Shown: positions 51,113 through 59,554 of the stretch, in pieces
Layout: each line of letters opens with the position of its first letter
How positions within the stretch are numbered: the first letter of the stretch is position 1
Assembly (NCBI RefSeq): GCF_003148685.1
Contig: NZ_QGGR01000021.1
Coordinates: forward strand, 1 to 64,000
Source of the DNA: Actinoplanes xinjiangensis
GTDB taxonomy: Bacteria > Actinomycetota > Actinomycetes > Mycobacteriales > Micromonosporaceae
Reading direction: 5' to 3'
Length of the DNA stretch: 64,000 nucleotides
Position numbers and translations under genes: made by a program
Notes under the pieces: model-generated
The model's database searches: none
What the model saw: the letters and a program-made list of their open reading frames with translations, nothing else
Told to the model about the DNA's origin: nothing

Positions 51113-54100
51113 CGGCCTGCTCGCGGTCGAGTTCCCACCCGGCCCGGTAGGCCGCGGCGAACCCCTTCTCGCCCAGCACGGCCTGTCCCCGTGTGGTGAG
51201 ACCACGAATCCGCAGGTCGGTGTGGTCGTGGGTGCCGCGCAGCCGGGACGCGGCACCCAGCAGGACAGCCGATCGGCGCGTCTCTCCGTACGCCTCGGTG
51301 AGCGCCGCCGTGTGCACCGCCACCACGGACAGGATCGGCAGGTCCCGGGAGTCGCGCCCGGCTGCGTACGCCCGGGTCAGCGCCGCTTCCGTGCCGGGCA
51401 GATCGCCTTCGGCCAGACACAGCGCGGCCCGGGCGCAGCCGAGCAGTGACCGGACCTGGTCCGCCGTGCCGCGGTCCGCCCGCCGCTCGGCGTCCCGCAG
51501 CAGGCCGCCGGCCCGGCCCGGATCGCCCAGGTGCAGCCGGGCGTCGGCCTCGCACGCGTCGACCAGGATCAGCAACTCGGCCGATGCCGCGCGCTCGGCC
51601 CGCTCCCGGACCGCGCCGAGCAGAACGAGGGCCTGGCGGGTATCGCCGCGGCGCAGGTGCAGATCGACCCACCGCAGGTCGCTGTCCACCTGGTCGCCGA
51701 TGCTGAGCGCCCCGAACTCATCGGCCAGCGATCGGGCCTCGCTCAGGTCGGCCAGCGCGCCGTCGAGGTCGTCGTACTGCCGCAGCCGGGCCCGTGTGGA
51801 CAGCGCCGCGGCCAGGCCCCACCGGTCGCCGGCCTGCCGGAAGCCGTCCAGCGCCGCGTCCACCTCGGCCCGCATCGTGTCGAGCTCGCCACGGTTCTCG
51901 GCGATCTGCGCCCGGAAGAGGCGGGCCAGCCCGGACAGCCACCGGTCATCACCGGCGGCCAGCTGGTCGAACAGCCGGGAGGCGGCCCGGTCCTGCTCCA
52001 GGAAGGTGAGCAGCACCGGGCCGAAGACGCCGTACGGGCCGGGCAGCCGGGGATGTCTGAGCAGTTCGTCGGCCAGCTCCCGCATACGCACCCGGTCGGC
52101 GGCCAGCTGCTCGACGGTCAGCGGCAGCCGGCTGTCGGCCCGGCTGAGCAGGTGGACCGCCTCGGCACAGGTGCGTTCGGGTGCCGGGTCACCGCCGGGT
52201 ACGGCCAGCGCCTCGCCCAGCCAGTAGGCCGCGTCGGAGTTGCGGCCGAACACCTGCCAGAACCAGGTCAGGCTCAGCGCCAGCGCGACGGCCCCGCTCG
52301 CGTCGCCGCTGTCGCACCGCCGGCGCAGCCCGGCCAGCGTGTTGTCGTACTCGGCGCGGATCAGCTGGAGGGCCGTCAGCTGACCCGGACCGCGCAGTCG
52401 CCGGTCCTGCTCGTGCATCAGCGTGGCCAGGTGATCGGCGGCCAGGTCGCGGACGGCGCCGATCCGGCCGGTCCCGGTCAGGCGTTCGATGCCGTACTCG
52501 CGCAGCGTCTCCAGCATGCGGTATCGGCCCGGCTCTGGTGTGAGCTGGAGCAACGACCGGTCGACGAGTCCGGAGAGCAGCTCCGGCATGGCGGCGACCG
52601 GCACCGTCGTGCCGGAGCAGACCGCGGTGGCCGTGGCCGTGGTGACGCCACCCGGAAGCACCGAGACACGCTCGGCGACGGTCCGCTCGTCGTCGGTCAG
52701 CAGGTCCCAGCTCCAGGCGATGACCGCGCGCAGCGTCCGGTGCCGGGGCAGGGCGGTACGGCTGCCGGTCGACAACAGCCGGAACCGGTCCGACAATCCG
52801 GTGGCCAGTTCGGGCAGCGACATCGTCCGCAACCGGGCCGCCGCCAGCTCGAGCGCCAACGGCAACCCGTCCAGCCCGCGTACCACCCGCAGCACGTCGG
52901 GCAGCGCGCTGCGATCGACCGCGAAGCCCGGGCGTACGGCGGCGGCCCGCTCGGTGAACAGCCGCACCGACGCCGCGCGCCGTACCTGGTCGAGGTCGTC
53001 GTCCGGGCCGGGCAGAGCGAGTGGGCCCAACGGCACCAGCGCCTCGCCGCCGATGGCGAGGGGCTCGCGGCTGGTGGCCAGCACCCGCAGGTCGGGGCAT
53101 CGCGGCAGCAGCGCCGCGGCGAGGTGGGCCACCGCGTCGATCAGGTGCTCGCAGTTGTCGACCAGCAGCAGGCACTCCCGGCCGCTCAACTGTTCCACGA
53201 GCAGATCCAGGTCATCGCCCGCCACCCGCCGGACGGCGGCGCCGCGTAGCCCGATCGCGGCGAGCACCGCCGTACCGATCTTCGCCGGCTCCACGATGGA
53301 GGAGAGGTCGATCAGCCAGGCGCCGTCGCGGTAGTCGTCGCGGTGGCGGCGGGCGGCCTCCACCGCGAGGCGTGTCTTGCCGGAGCCGCCGGGACCCAGC
53401 ACGGTGACCAGCCGGCCGGCGGTGAGCAGCGCCTCGACGCGCGCCAGGTCGTCGTCGCGGCCGACGAAGCTGGTCAGCGGCGCGGGCAGGTTGCTCGACG
53501 GTGGCTTCTCCGTGGCGGCCGGCGCGCGGAGCAGGCCGACATGCCGCTCCCGCAGAGCGGCACCCGGGTCGGCGCCGAGGTCGTCGGCCAGGACCCCGCG
53601 GACCCGCTCGTACAGCCCCAGGGCTTCACCCTGGCGGCCCTGGGCGGCGAGCGCGTCCATGAGCAGCGCGGCCGCCCGCTCATGGACGGGCCGCCCGGCG
53701 AGCAGCGCGGTGAGCCGGTCGGCGGCCGCGTCGGCACGGCCCAGAGCCGTCTCGGCGGCGGCCAGGTCGACGACCGCCTCCACCGAGAGGCCGGCCAGCC
53801 GTGTCGCGGCGGTGGGCGCCACCGCGGCGATGACCGCCGGCTCCGCGCCGGGTTCCGCACCCCACAGCGCCACCGCCTCGCCGAGCCGGGCCGCCGCGGT
53901 CATCGGATCGCCGGCGCGGAGCCGGTCCCGGCCCGTCGCGGTGAGCTGCTCGAACCGCAGCGCGTCCACGTCGTCGGCGTCCACCGTCAACCGGTAGCCG
54001 CCGACGACCTGCGCGACGCTGCCGGGCGAGCCGAGAATCCGGCGCAGCCGGGAGACCAGTGACTGCAGGGCGTGGGCGGCGCCGGCCGGCGGGACGTCGG

Positions 54101-54269
54101 CCCAGATCGCGTCGATCAGGGCGTCCGGCTCGACCGGGCGTCCGCCGGCGAGCGCCAGCCGCACCGCCAGTCCCCGCAACCGCGCGCCCACGACCGGCAC
54201 AGCGGCATCACCGCGGGTCACCCGGAACGCACCCAGCACCGAGACCCGGAGAGTCGCGCCCCCGTCCAT
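51081..54269 (-). CDS. AfsR/SARP-type BTAD transcriptional regulator with NB-ARC and TPR
   Basis: 1062 residues. An OmpR-like winged helix (about 8-95; ALQSLVSRLRRILG) leads into a BTAD domain (about 100-245). The NB-ARC ATPase has VLGPGGSGKTRLAVE (Walker A) and CLLLVDNCEHL (Walker B), and a long helical C-terminal part with TPR-like repeats follows. Such large SARPs control secondary metabolism or stress genes and may be tuned by phosphorylation or nucleotide state. The convergent FAD monooxygenase and SGNH hydrolase next to it are possible targets, though divergent neighbours are the more usual ones. Confidence 0.92.
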   Translation of the reverse strand: MDGGATLRVSVLGAFRVTRGDAAVPVVGARLRGLAVRLALAGGRPVEPDALIDAIWADVPPAGAAHALQSLVSRLRRILGSPGSVAQVVGGYRLTVDADDVDALRFEQLTATGRDRLRAGDPMTAAARLGEAVALWGAEPGAEPAVIAAVAPTAATRLAGLSVEAVVDLAAAETALGRADAAADRLTALLAGRPVHERAAALLMDALAAQGRQGEALGLYERVRGVLADDLGADPGAALRERHVGLLRAPAATEKPPSSNLPAPLTSFVGRDDDLARVEALLTAGRLVTVLGPGGSGKTRLAVEAARRHRDDYRDGAWLIDLSSIVEPAKIGTAVLAAIGLRGAAVRRVAGDDLDLLVEQLSGRECLLLVDNCEHLIDAVAHLAAALLPRCPDLRVLATSREPLAIGGEALVPLGPLALPGPDDDLDQVRRAASVRLFTERAAAVRPGFAVDRSALPDVLRVVRGLDGLPLALELAAARLRTMSLPELATGLSDRFRLLSTGSRTALPRHRTLRAVIAWSWDLLTDDERTVAERVSVLPGGVTTATATAVCSGTTVPVAAMPELLSGLVDRSLLQLTPEPGRYRMLETLREYGIERLTGTGRIGAVRDLAADHLATLMHEQDRRLRGPGQLTALQLIRAEYDNTLAGLRRRCDSGDASGAVALALSLTWFWQVFGRNSDAAYWLGEALAVPGGDPAPERTCAEAVHLLSRADSRLPLTVEQLAADRVRMRELADELLRHPRLPGPYGVFGPVLLTFLEQDRAASRLFDQLAAGDDRWLSGLARLFRAQIAENRGELDTMRAEVDAALDGFRQAGDRWGLAAALSTRARLRQYDDLDGALADLSEARSLADEFGALSIGDQVDSDLRWVDLHLRRGDTRQALVLLGAVRERAERAASAELLILVDACEADARLHLGDPGRAGGLLRDAERRADRGTADQVRSLLGCARAALCLAEGDLPGTEAALTRAYAAGRDSRDLPILSVVAVHTAALTEAYGETRRSAVLLGAASRLRGTHDHTDLRIRGLTTRGQAVLGEKGFAAAYRAGWELDREQAVIRADPARCR

Positions 54270-54348
54270 CGGGCAATCCTCCCCCGCTCGGCGCCGGGCC
54301 CCGGGCCCGGGTGGTCGAGACCACAGACCACATCACCGTGCTCCGGGG

Positions 54349-54741
54349 TCACCGCTCTCCGGTCTGCAGGATCCGCTCGGTTTCGCGCCAGAGCAGTGCT
54401 TGCCGTTCCGGGTCGTCGCCGGGCGGGGTGGGCCGGATCTGCCGGGCGTCGCGGACGGTGTGGTAGCCGCCGGTACGGCCGGCGAAGCCGGGATCGGTCG
54501 CCAGGGCGACGATGAGGCCGGCGCCGTGGGCCGGGCCACCGATGCCGAGCCGGGTGAGGACCTTCTCGAGGACGCCGGCGAACCGCAGTTCGCGTCCCAG
54601 GCCCGTGGTGTTGAACCCGGGGTCGAGACAGTTCGCGGTGACGGTGCTGCCGGCCAGCCGACGGGCGAGTTCCATCGTGAACATGATGTCGAGGCGGCCG
54701 AGGCCGTTGGTGGCGCCGGTGATGACGATCGTGGGCTGCAT
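54349..54741 (-). pseudogene. SDR gene with a large internal deletion
   Basis: 130 residues where a complete SDR has about 270-300. The start MQPTIVITGATNGLGR is a normal SDR nucleotide-binding N-terminus, but it jumps directly to LDIMFTMELARRLAGS and NCLDPGFNTTGLGRELRF. That part belongs after the catalytic Tyr-Lys in retinol-dehydrogenase-like SDRs (YxxSKLANxLFTxELARRL pattern). NNAG, the active site and roughly 130 codons are missing in frame, so the protein cannot be a working dehydrogenase. Confidence 0.8.
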
Positions 54742-54743
54742 GG

Positions 54744-54992
54744 CGGGACCGCAGCTCCACCAGCACACTGATCGGCAGGATGCGCTCCCTCGGTCTGCTC
54801 GACGCCTCGCCGAATCCGCAGGACCGGCGCAGCATCATCGTGGAGCTCAGCGCGGACGGCCGGGAACGGGTCACCGCAACGCTGGACGACCGTGGTGACG
54901 TGTTCCGCCGACGCACCCGCGACTGGTCCGACGACGACCTCTCCCAGCTCGTCGCACTGCTCCGCCGGCTCACGACCGAGCAGCACACCTGA
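54744..54992 (+). pseudogene. MarR-family regulator lacking its N-terminus
   Basis: The frame RSSTSTLIGRMRSLGLLDA then NPQDRRSIIVELSADGRERV is the recognition helix and wing of a MarR protein, followed by a final helix to the stop at 54992. The first dimerisation and HTH helices (about 60 residues) are absent; the sequence breaks off at about 54744, where the divergent SDR start begins. An ATG at 54780 could start only a 70-residue fragment. It looks like the regulator of the damaged SDR gene. Confidence 0.7.
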
Positions 54993-55194
54993 CCGGCCAC
55001 CCGGCGCACGCCGGCCGTGTCACGCCGATGTCATGCCCGCCCGGCGATGCTGTCGGCGGGGCCGGCACACGTACCGGTCGCGAAGCCTCGGGAAAGGCAG
55101 GGCCATGGCCGTACGACGACCCGCCGCCCGGTCGCCCGCCCAGCACCGGGCCGTGCGGACCGCCCCCGTGGCGCTCCGAACGGCCCGGTGCGGG

Positions 55195-55329
55195 CTAGCA
55201 GGCGACGCGGATCTCGTTGGAGTACTTCGTCCTCGTCGCGCCGTCCAGCCCGGTCCCCTGGACGTAGGTGCGGTAGCCGTAGGTACCGGTGCCGATCACG
55301 AGGGCGGCAGCGATCCTACGAACATTCAT
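55195..55329 (-). CDS. Small peptide of 44 residues
   Basis: ATG at 55329 has a strong ribosome binding site, GGAAGGGA, 5-12 nt upstream. The product starts MNVRRIAAALVIGTGTYGY, a basic-then-hydrophobic stretch that could be an export or membrane-insertion signal. It continues TYVQGTGLDGATRTKYSNE and ends in a single Cys. It lies divergent from a LuxR-type regulator 200 bp away. It could be a secreted signal peptide or a membrane microprotein; there is no modification enzyme nearby to support a RiPP precursor. Confidence 0.5.
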   Translation of the reverse strand: MNVRRIAAALVIGTGTYGYRTYVQGTGLDGATRTKYSNEIRVAC

Positions 55330-55536
55330 GACGATCCCTTCCGAGATGTACGGGTGACCGCGGTCCGCCGGCGCCGGCCGGCTCGCCGCTGGAACCCCAT
55401 GACGCCACACCGCCGGAACACCGGGCGAGGACCACGGGAAAGCCGTTGCGCACCTGCGCAGCGGTGATGGCACGGGTCTGGGGAGATACCCGGGCCCGAT
55501 GCTCTGATGAGGACCGATTCGATCGGGGGACCGAAT

Positions 55537-56571
55537 ATGTCAGGACAGGTGCTGGCGCGTCAGTCCGCGCCCGTGGTGCCGGTGCTGGGGCGATGGGGAC
55601 TGTCCCCGCACGCGGACCTGATCTACCGAACGCTGACGATGCGGGGCCCGCAGACGTGCGCGATGCTGGCGCGGGATCTGGACATCGACGGCGGTCGCCT
55701 GGCGGCGGCGACGGACGAACTGTCGGCGGCCGGCGCGGCACGCCTGACCTGTCGCGGCCGTGAACGCTGGTGGCACGCGGTGGACGTACACCGGGTGGGC
55801 CTTCTGATGCGGCAGCGGCGCGGACCGGTGGCCGTGACCGAAGGCTACCGCCGGCACCTGGCCGCGGTCGCCGGTCTGCACCTGGAGCGGGTCGACCCCG
55901 CGACGGTACGCCGGCTGCCCACCCGCGAGGCCGCCCGGGAACGGATCGCCGCACTGACGGCCGCAGAACGCCGCGAACATCTGGCGATCAACACCGAGGA
56001 ACAGATCAGCGCCGAGGCCGCCGCGGTCGCCGCACCACAGGACCGCGGGCTGGTGGCCCGGGGTGTACGGCTACGCGCTCTCAGCCTGCCGCCCCGCGCC
56101 GGCGGACCCCGGGACGCCGTGCCGGCCGGCGCCGAGTACCGCGAGACCACCGACCTGCCGCTCAAGCTGATGATCTTCGACCGGCACACCGCCCTGTTCC
56201 CCGCCGACCCGGTCCGCTTCGACGCCGGTGCGGTCCAGATCACCGACGCGGACGCCGTCGCCCACCTGACCCAGCTGTTCCACCGCATCTGGCGCACCGC
56301 CAGGGATCCCTTCCGGCAGGAGGTGCCGCCGATCGAACTGACTGCTCGTGAGCAGGCCATCCTCACCCTGCTCACCGACGGCTACAGCGAGGAGGCGGCC
56401 GGCGAGGCACTGGGCCTGAGCCGGCGCACCGTCGTCTACACCCTGCGCGCACTGATGGACCGCCTCGGCGTGCAGAACCGGTTCCAGCTGGCCCTGGTGC
56501 TCGGCGCGGCCAGGGCGGTCCCGCTGCCGGGTGTCCCGGTCATCGACACGCCGACGCCGGAGGAGATCTGA
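55537..56571 (+). CDS. TrmB-like/LuxR-family transcriptional regulator
   Basis: 344 residues from ATG 55537 (GGGGGACC upstream); ATG 55507 would add ten. The N-terminal winged-helix segment (LIYRTLTMRGPQTCAMLARDL) resembles TrmB-type domains. A C-terminal LuxR helix-turn-helix reads ILTLLTDGYSEEAAGEALGL, then SRRTVVYTLRALMDRLG. A middle domain of about 150 residues has no clear family. In actinomycetes such two-HTH proteins often sit by small secreted or lanthipeptide-type genes. Its stop overlaps the next start (TGATG), coupling it to a secreted protein. Confidence 0.85.
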   Translation: MSGQVLARQSAPVVPVLGRWGLSPHADLIYRTLTMRGPQTCAMLARDLDIDGGRLAAATDELSAAGAARLTCRGRERWWHAVDVHRVGLLMRQRRGPVAVTEGYRRHLAAVAGLHLERVDPATVRRLPTREAARERIAALTAAERREHLAINTEEQISAEAAAVAAPQDRGLVARGVRLRALSLPPRAGGPRDAVPAGAEYRETTDLPLKLMIFDRHTALFPADPVRFDAGAVQITDADAVAHLTQLFHRIWRTARDPFRQEVPPIELTAREQAILTLLTDGYSEEAAGEALGLSRRTVVYTLRALMDRLGVQNRFQLALVLGAARAVPLPGVPVIDTPTPEEI

Positions 56572-57218
56572 TGAGGTACCTGTTCCGTGCCACCGCCATG
56601 CTGATGACGGCGGCTCTGCTCCCCGGCCACGCGGCGTCCGCCGCGGACGGCGGTACCCCGTCGATTCCCTGGCGGTACGCGACCTGCGTGCAGGGCGGAC
56701 TGTCCGGCGTGCTGCCCGACGCCCATCTGGACTACTTCGTCGTGACCGGGACCGCCACCGAATGCGCCGCCCCGGCGGCCACCGACATGCCGGTCGGCTT
56801 CGGCCTCGTGACGTACCGGGGCCGCGCCGGGCTGCCCGGACTGTTGCACGGCTACAACGTGCGGGTGTTCCCCACCCCGCCGGCCACCGGCTGGCAGCCC
56901 ACGCCGATCACCTTCGGCACCCTGGCCGTCGCCCGGTCAGCAGGCACCTACGGGGTGTGTCTCACGGCGGGGCCGATCACCAGAGACCCGCAGATGCCGC
57001 TGAACTACTACGGAGTCAAGGTGGCGTGCGTGCGCGTCACCGTGACCGCGAGCCAGGCCGAGGGCCACAGCGCCACGGTGACACCGCTGGCCGCCGACGA
57101 CCCCCTGGTCAGCGGGCCGGCCTCGCCGCGTGGTGCGTACACCGGCAGTCCGTCTCCGCCCGTGCCGGATTCGACGCCCGGCGAGGATCCGCACAACTTC
57201 TGCGGTAGCTGTTTCTGA
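56571..57218 (+). CDS. Secreted cysteine-containing protein
   Basis: 215 residues. A signal peptide (about 1-25, TAMLMTAALLPGHAASAA) precedes a beta-rich domain without a known family. Cys residues occur in YATCVQG, TECAAP, GVCLTAG and VACVRV, and the C-terminus ends NFCGSCF; most could form disulfides outside the cell. A low-complexity Pro/Ser stretch (SPSPPVPDSTPGED) precedes the terminal CxxC. Coupled to the LuxR-type regulator gene. Function unknown. Confidence 0.75.
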   Translation: MRYLFRATAMLMTAALLPGHAASAADGGTPSIPWRYATCVQGGLSGVLPDAHLDYFVVTGTATECAAPAATDMPVGFGLVTYRGRAGLPGLLHGYNVRVFPTPPATGWQPTPITFGTLAVARSAGTYGVCLTAGPITRDPQMPLNYYGVKVACVRVTVTASQAEGHSATVTPLAADDPLVSGPASPRGAYTGSPSPPVPDSTPGEDPHNFCGSCF

Positions 57219-57232
57219 GAGCACACCGTACG

Positions 57233-57577
57233 TCAACCGTGCGGGCCCGACGGGTCGGCCGGGTGGCTCCCGGCCCCGGGCGGGCAGCAGCAGGCCAGGT
57301 ATCCCTGGAGCTCGGCGATGCGGGCGCCGATGGCGGTGGGGTCGGCGCGGTAGCGGACGAGTTTGCCGTCGCGGGTGGAGGTGAGCAGGCCGCCGCGGCG
57401 CAGGACGGCGAGTTGTTCGCTGGCGGTCGACTGACCGAGGCCGCAGGCGGTGGCGATCTCGCCGACGGTGAGCTCTCGGCCTCCGGCGAACAGCAGCATG
57501 ATCTGTTGACGGGTTTCACTGGCGAGGGCCTTGAGGAAGTCCTGGGTGAGGCCGTCGAGCGGGGCGGGAGTGGTCAT
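57233..57577 (-). CDS. ArsR-family metalloregulator
   Basis: 114-residue winged-helix repressor. The HTH reads LTVGEIATACGLGQSTASEQL and the wing is TSTRDGKLVRYRAD. A C-terminal Cys cluster CCCPP (residues 96-98) gives a thiolate site that could bind As(III), Sb(III) or another soft metal; the classical ELCVCDL site in the HTH is absent. It is divergent from a flavoprotein and transporter operon and an inverted repeat lies between them, so it probably represses that operon. Confidence 0.87.
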   Translation of the reverse strand: MTTPAPLDGLTQDFLKALASETRQQIMLLFAGGRELTVGEIATACGLGQSTASEQLAVLRRGGLLTSTRDGKLVRYRADPTAIGARIAELQGYLACCCPPGAGSHPADPSGPHG

Positions 57578-57607
57578 CGGCTATCAGTGTCCCTCCCGAG
57601 CATCATT

Positions 57608-57629
57608 TCGTCATTTCCCGATGTGACGA
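57608..57629. promoter_or_regulatory. Candidate ArsR operator
   Basis: TCGTCA (57608-57613) and TGACGA (57624-57629) form an inverted repeat with a 10-bp spacer in the 65-bp gap between arsR-type and flavoprotein genes. A -10-like GATACAT lies just downstream, before the ATG at 57643. Confidence 0.55.
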
Positions 57630-57642
57630 TACATTGCGGGGC

Positions 57643-58716
57643 ATGACTTCCGCAGACCTCGCCGTCATCGGTGGGGGCCAGTCCGGTCTCGCCGCCGCCC
57701 ACCTCGCTGCGCGGCGCGGGCTCCGTCCTCTCGTCCTGGACGCCTCCACCGGGCCGGGTGGTTCGTGGCCGTCCTACTACGACAGCCTGACCCTGTTCTC
57801 CCCCGCCCGGTTCTCCGGCCTGCCCAGGATGCCGTTCCCCGCAGACCCGGACCACTATCCGGTACGTGACGAGGTCGTCGACTACCTCACCGCGTACACC
57901 GCCGCCCTCGACGCCGACATCCGGTTCGGCACCCGCGCCGAGCGGGTCACCGCCGACGACGGCGGCGGCGGCTTCGTGATCACCACGGCGAGCGGCGGGA
58001 TCGTACGGGCGCCGGTGGTGATCGCGGCGAGCGGCGGTTTCGGCAGGCCGTTCCGGCCGGCACTGCCCGGCTTGACGTCGTTCACCGGCCGGGTGCTGCA
58101 CGCCGGCGAGTACCGCAGCCCCGGCGGACTGGCAGGGGCCCGGGCGGTGGTGGTCGGCGGCGGGAACTCGGCGGTCCAGATCGCGGCCGAACTCGCGCGG
58201 GTGGCGTCGGTGACCATCACGACGCGGGGACCGTTGCGGTTCCAGCGGCAGCGGATCCTGGGCCGTGACTTCCACTGGTGGCTGACCCGCACCAGGCTGG
58301 ACACGTCACGGTGGGGGCCACGGCTGGTGGCGGGGACCGTGCCGGTGATCGACGACGGCCGGTACCGGGCGGCCCTCAGTGCCGGCCGGCCGGACCACCG
58401 GCCACTGCCGCAGCGGTTCGACGGCGACCGGGTCGTGTGGGCCGACGGCACGTCCGAGCGGGTCGACGTGGTGCTGCTGGCCACCGGCTATCGCCCTGAC
58501 CTGCCGTACCTGACCGGCACCGGCGCCGTCGACGCCCACGGTGTCCCGCCGCATGACGCCGGGGTGTCCACGGTGCTGCCCGGGCTCGGGTTCGTGGGCC
58601 TGGAACGGCAGCGCAGCTTTGCCTCGGCGACGCTGCGCGGTGTCGGCCGGGACGCCGCGTTCGTGCTGGACCGGCTGCTGCGCCGGGCCGGCCGTCACGT
58701 CGCGGCGGCGCGGTGA
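57643..58716 (+). CDS. FAD/NAD(P)-dependent monooxygenase, ArsO-like
   Basis: 357 residues. The N-terminal FAD motif is AVIGGGQSGLAAAHLA and the second nucleotide motif is AVVVGGGNSAVQIAAEL. The C-terminal LATGYRPDLPYL is the usual flavin-containing-monooxygenase-like motif. GGSWPSYYDSLTLFSPARFS is typical of ArsO and related flavoproteins found in arsenic-resistance operons. ATG 57643 follows a -10-like box closely, so translation may be nearly leaderless. It overlaps the transporter gene by GTGA. The substrate, possibly an organoarsenical, is inferred from context only. Confidence 0.85.
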   Translation: MTSADLAVIGGGQSGLAAAHLAARRGLRPLVLDASTGPGGSWPSYYDSLTLFSPARFSGLPRMPFPADPDHYPVRDEVVDYLTAYTAALDADIRFGTRAERVTADDGGGGFVITTASGGIVRAPVVIAASGGFGRPFRPALPGLTSFTGRVLHAGEYRSPGGLAGARAVVVGGGNSAVQIAAELARVASVTITTRGPLRFQRQRILGRDFHWWLTRTRLDTSRWGPRLVAGTVPVIDDGRYRAALSAGRPDHRPLPQRFDGDRVVWADGTSERVDVVLLATGYRPDLPYLTGTGAVDAHGVPPHDAGVSTVLPGLGFVGLERQRSFASATLRGVGRDAAFVLDRLLRRAGRHVAAAR

Positions 58717-59543
58717 GCACGGCCGCCGTCGCGGTTCTGCTGATCGCGTCGATGCTGGCGGTCGGCACGGCCGCCGGCATCGACGACTTCGGTGCTCTGG
58801 CCCGGCGACCGGGGCTGGTGCTCGTCGCGGTCGCGGCCAACGTGATCGTGCTGCCGGGGCTGGCGGTCGCCCTGGTCACGGCAGTCGACCTCGGTCCGGA
58901 GGTGACCCTCGGACTGGTGCTGGCAGCGGCCGCTCCCGGGGGCGGCACCGGCGCCCTGCTGACGCTGCACGCGCGCGGCGACCTCGCGGTCAGCGCGGCG
59001 TTGCAGGTCCTGCTCGCCCCGCTCGGGCTGGTGTCGGTGCCGGCGTGGGCGGCGGTCGCGGGACACGGTGTGATTCCCGCCGGCGGGGCGGGGCTGCTAC
59101 TCGTCGGCGGTGGGCTGCTCGGTCAGGTGGTGCCACTGGCGGTGGGGATGACACTTCGCCGATACCGGCCGCGGTGGGCGCAGCGGGTGCACCGGATGGC
59201 ACGGCGGGCGGCGGACGTACTGCTGGCCGCTGTCGTCCTGTATTTCCTGGTCACCGGGGTGGGCCGGCTGCCGCAGGTGGGCTGGCCGGGCGTCGCCGTG
59301 ATCACGGTGCTGGTGGTGGTGAGCGTGACGCCGGTGGGGCTGTCCCGGCTGGGATCGGTGTCGCAACGGCGGGCGGTGGCGATGACGACCGGGGTGCGGA
59401 ACCTGACCCTGGCGCTGTTCTTCGCGGCCGCCGCGTCGCCGACCGTGGTGCTCGCCGTCCTGGCGTACGGGCTGATCATGTACGGGATCTGTGTTCCGGT
59501 GGCATGGGCTCTGGCTCGTACGAAGCCGGTACCGGCGGTCTGA
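58713..59543 (+). CDS. BASS-fold (bile acid:sodium symporter-like) transporter
   Basis: 276 residues with eight to nine membrane helices. LAAAAPGGGTGALLTLHARGDLAVSAALQ is the BASS-family crossover region (normally CPGGxxSN), here with the Cys replaced by Ala. ACR3 arsenite exporters share this fold but are longer (about 340-400) and have a conserved Cys that I do not see, so ACR3 is not supported. The GTGA overlap couples it to the ArsO-like gene, so it may export that enzyme's product. Regulated by the divergent ArsR-type gene. Confidence 0.78.
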   Translation: MSTAAVAVLLIASMLAVGTAAGIDDFGALARRPGLVLVAVAANVIVLPGLAVALVTAVDLGPEVTLGLVLAAAAPGGGTGALLTLHARGDLAVSAALQVLLAPLGLVSVPAWAAVAGHGVIPAGGAGLLLVGGGLLGQVVPLAVGMTLRRYRPRWAQRVHRMARRAADVLLAAVVLYFLVTGVGRLPQVGWPGVAVITVLVVVSVTPVGLSRLGSVSQRRAVAMTTGVRNLTLALFFAAAASPTVVLAVLAYGLIMYGICVPVAWALARTKPVPAV

Positions 59544-59554
59544 CGCCGAGCCGG

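Noticed and set aside
55195..55329. Lanthipeptide or other RiPP precursor
   Set aside because: Only one Cys, no leader-core pattern I recognise and no cyclase, dehydratase or protease gene nearby.
58713..59543. Calling the BASS-fold transporter an ACR3 arsenite exporter
   Set aside because: It is about 276 residues, lacks the conserved ACR3 cysteine (Ala in the APGGG position) and matches general BASS proteins better.
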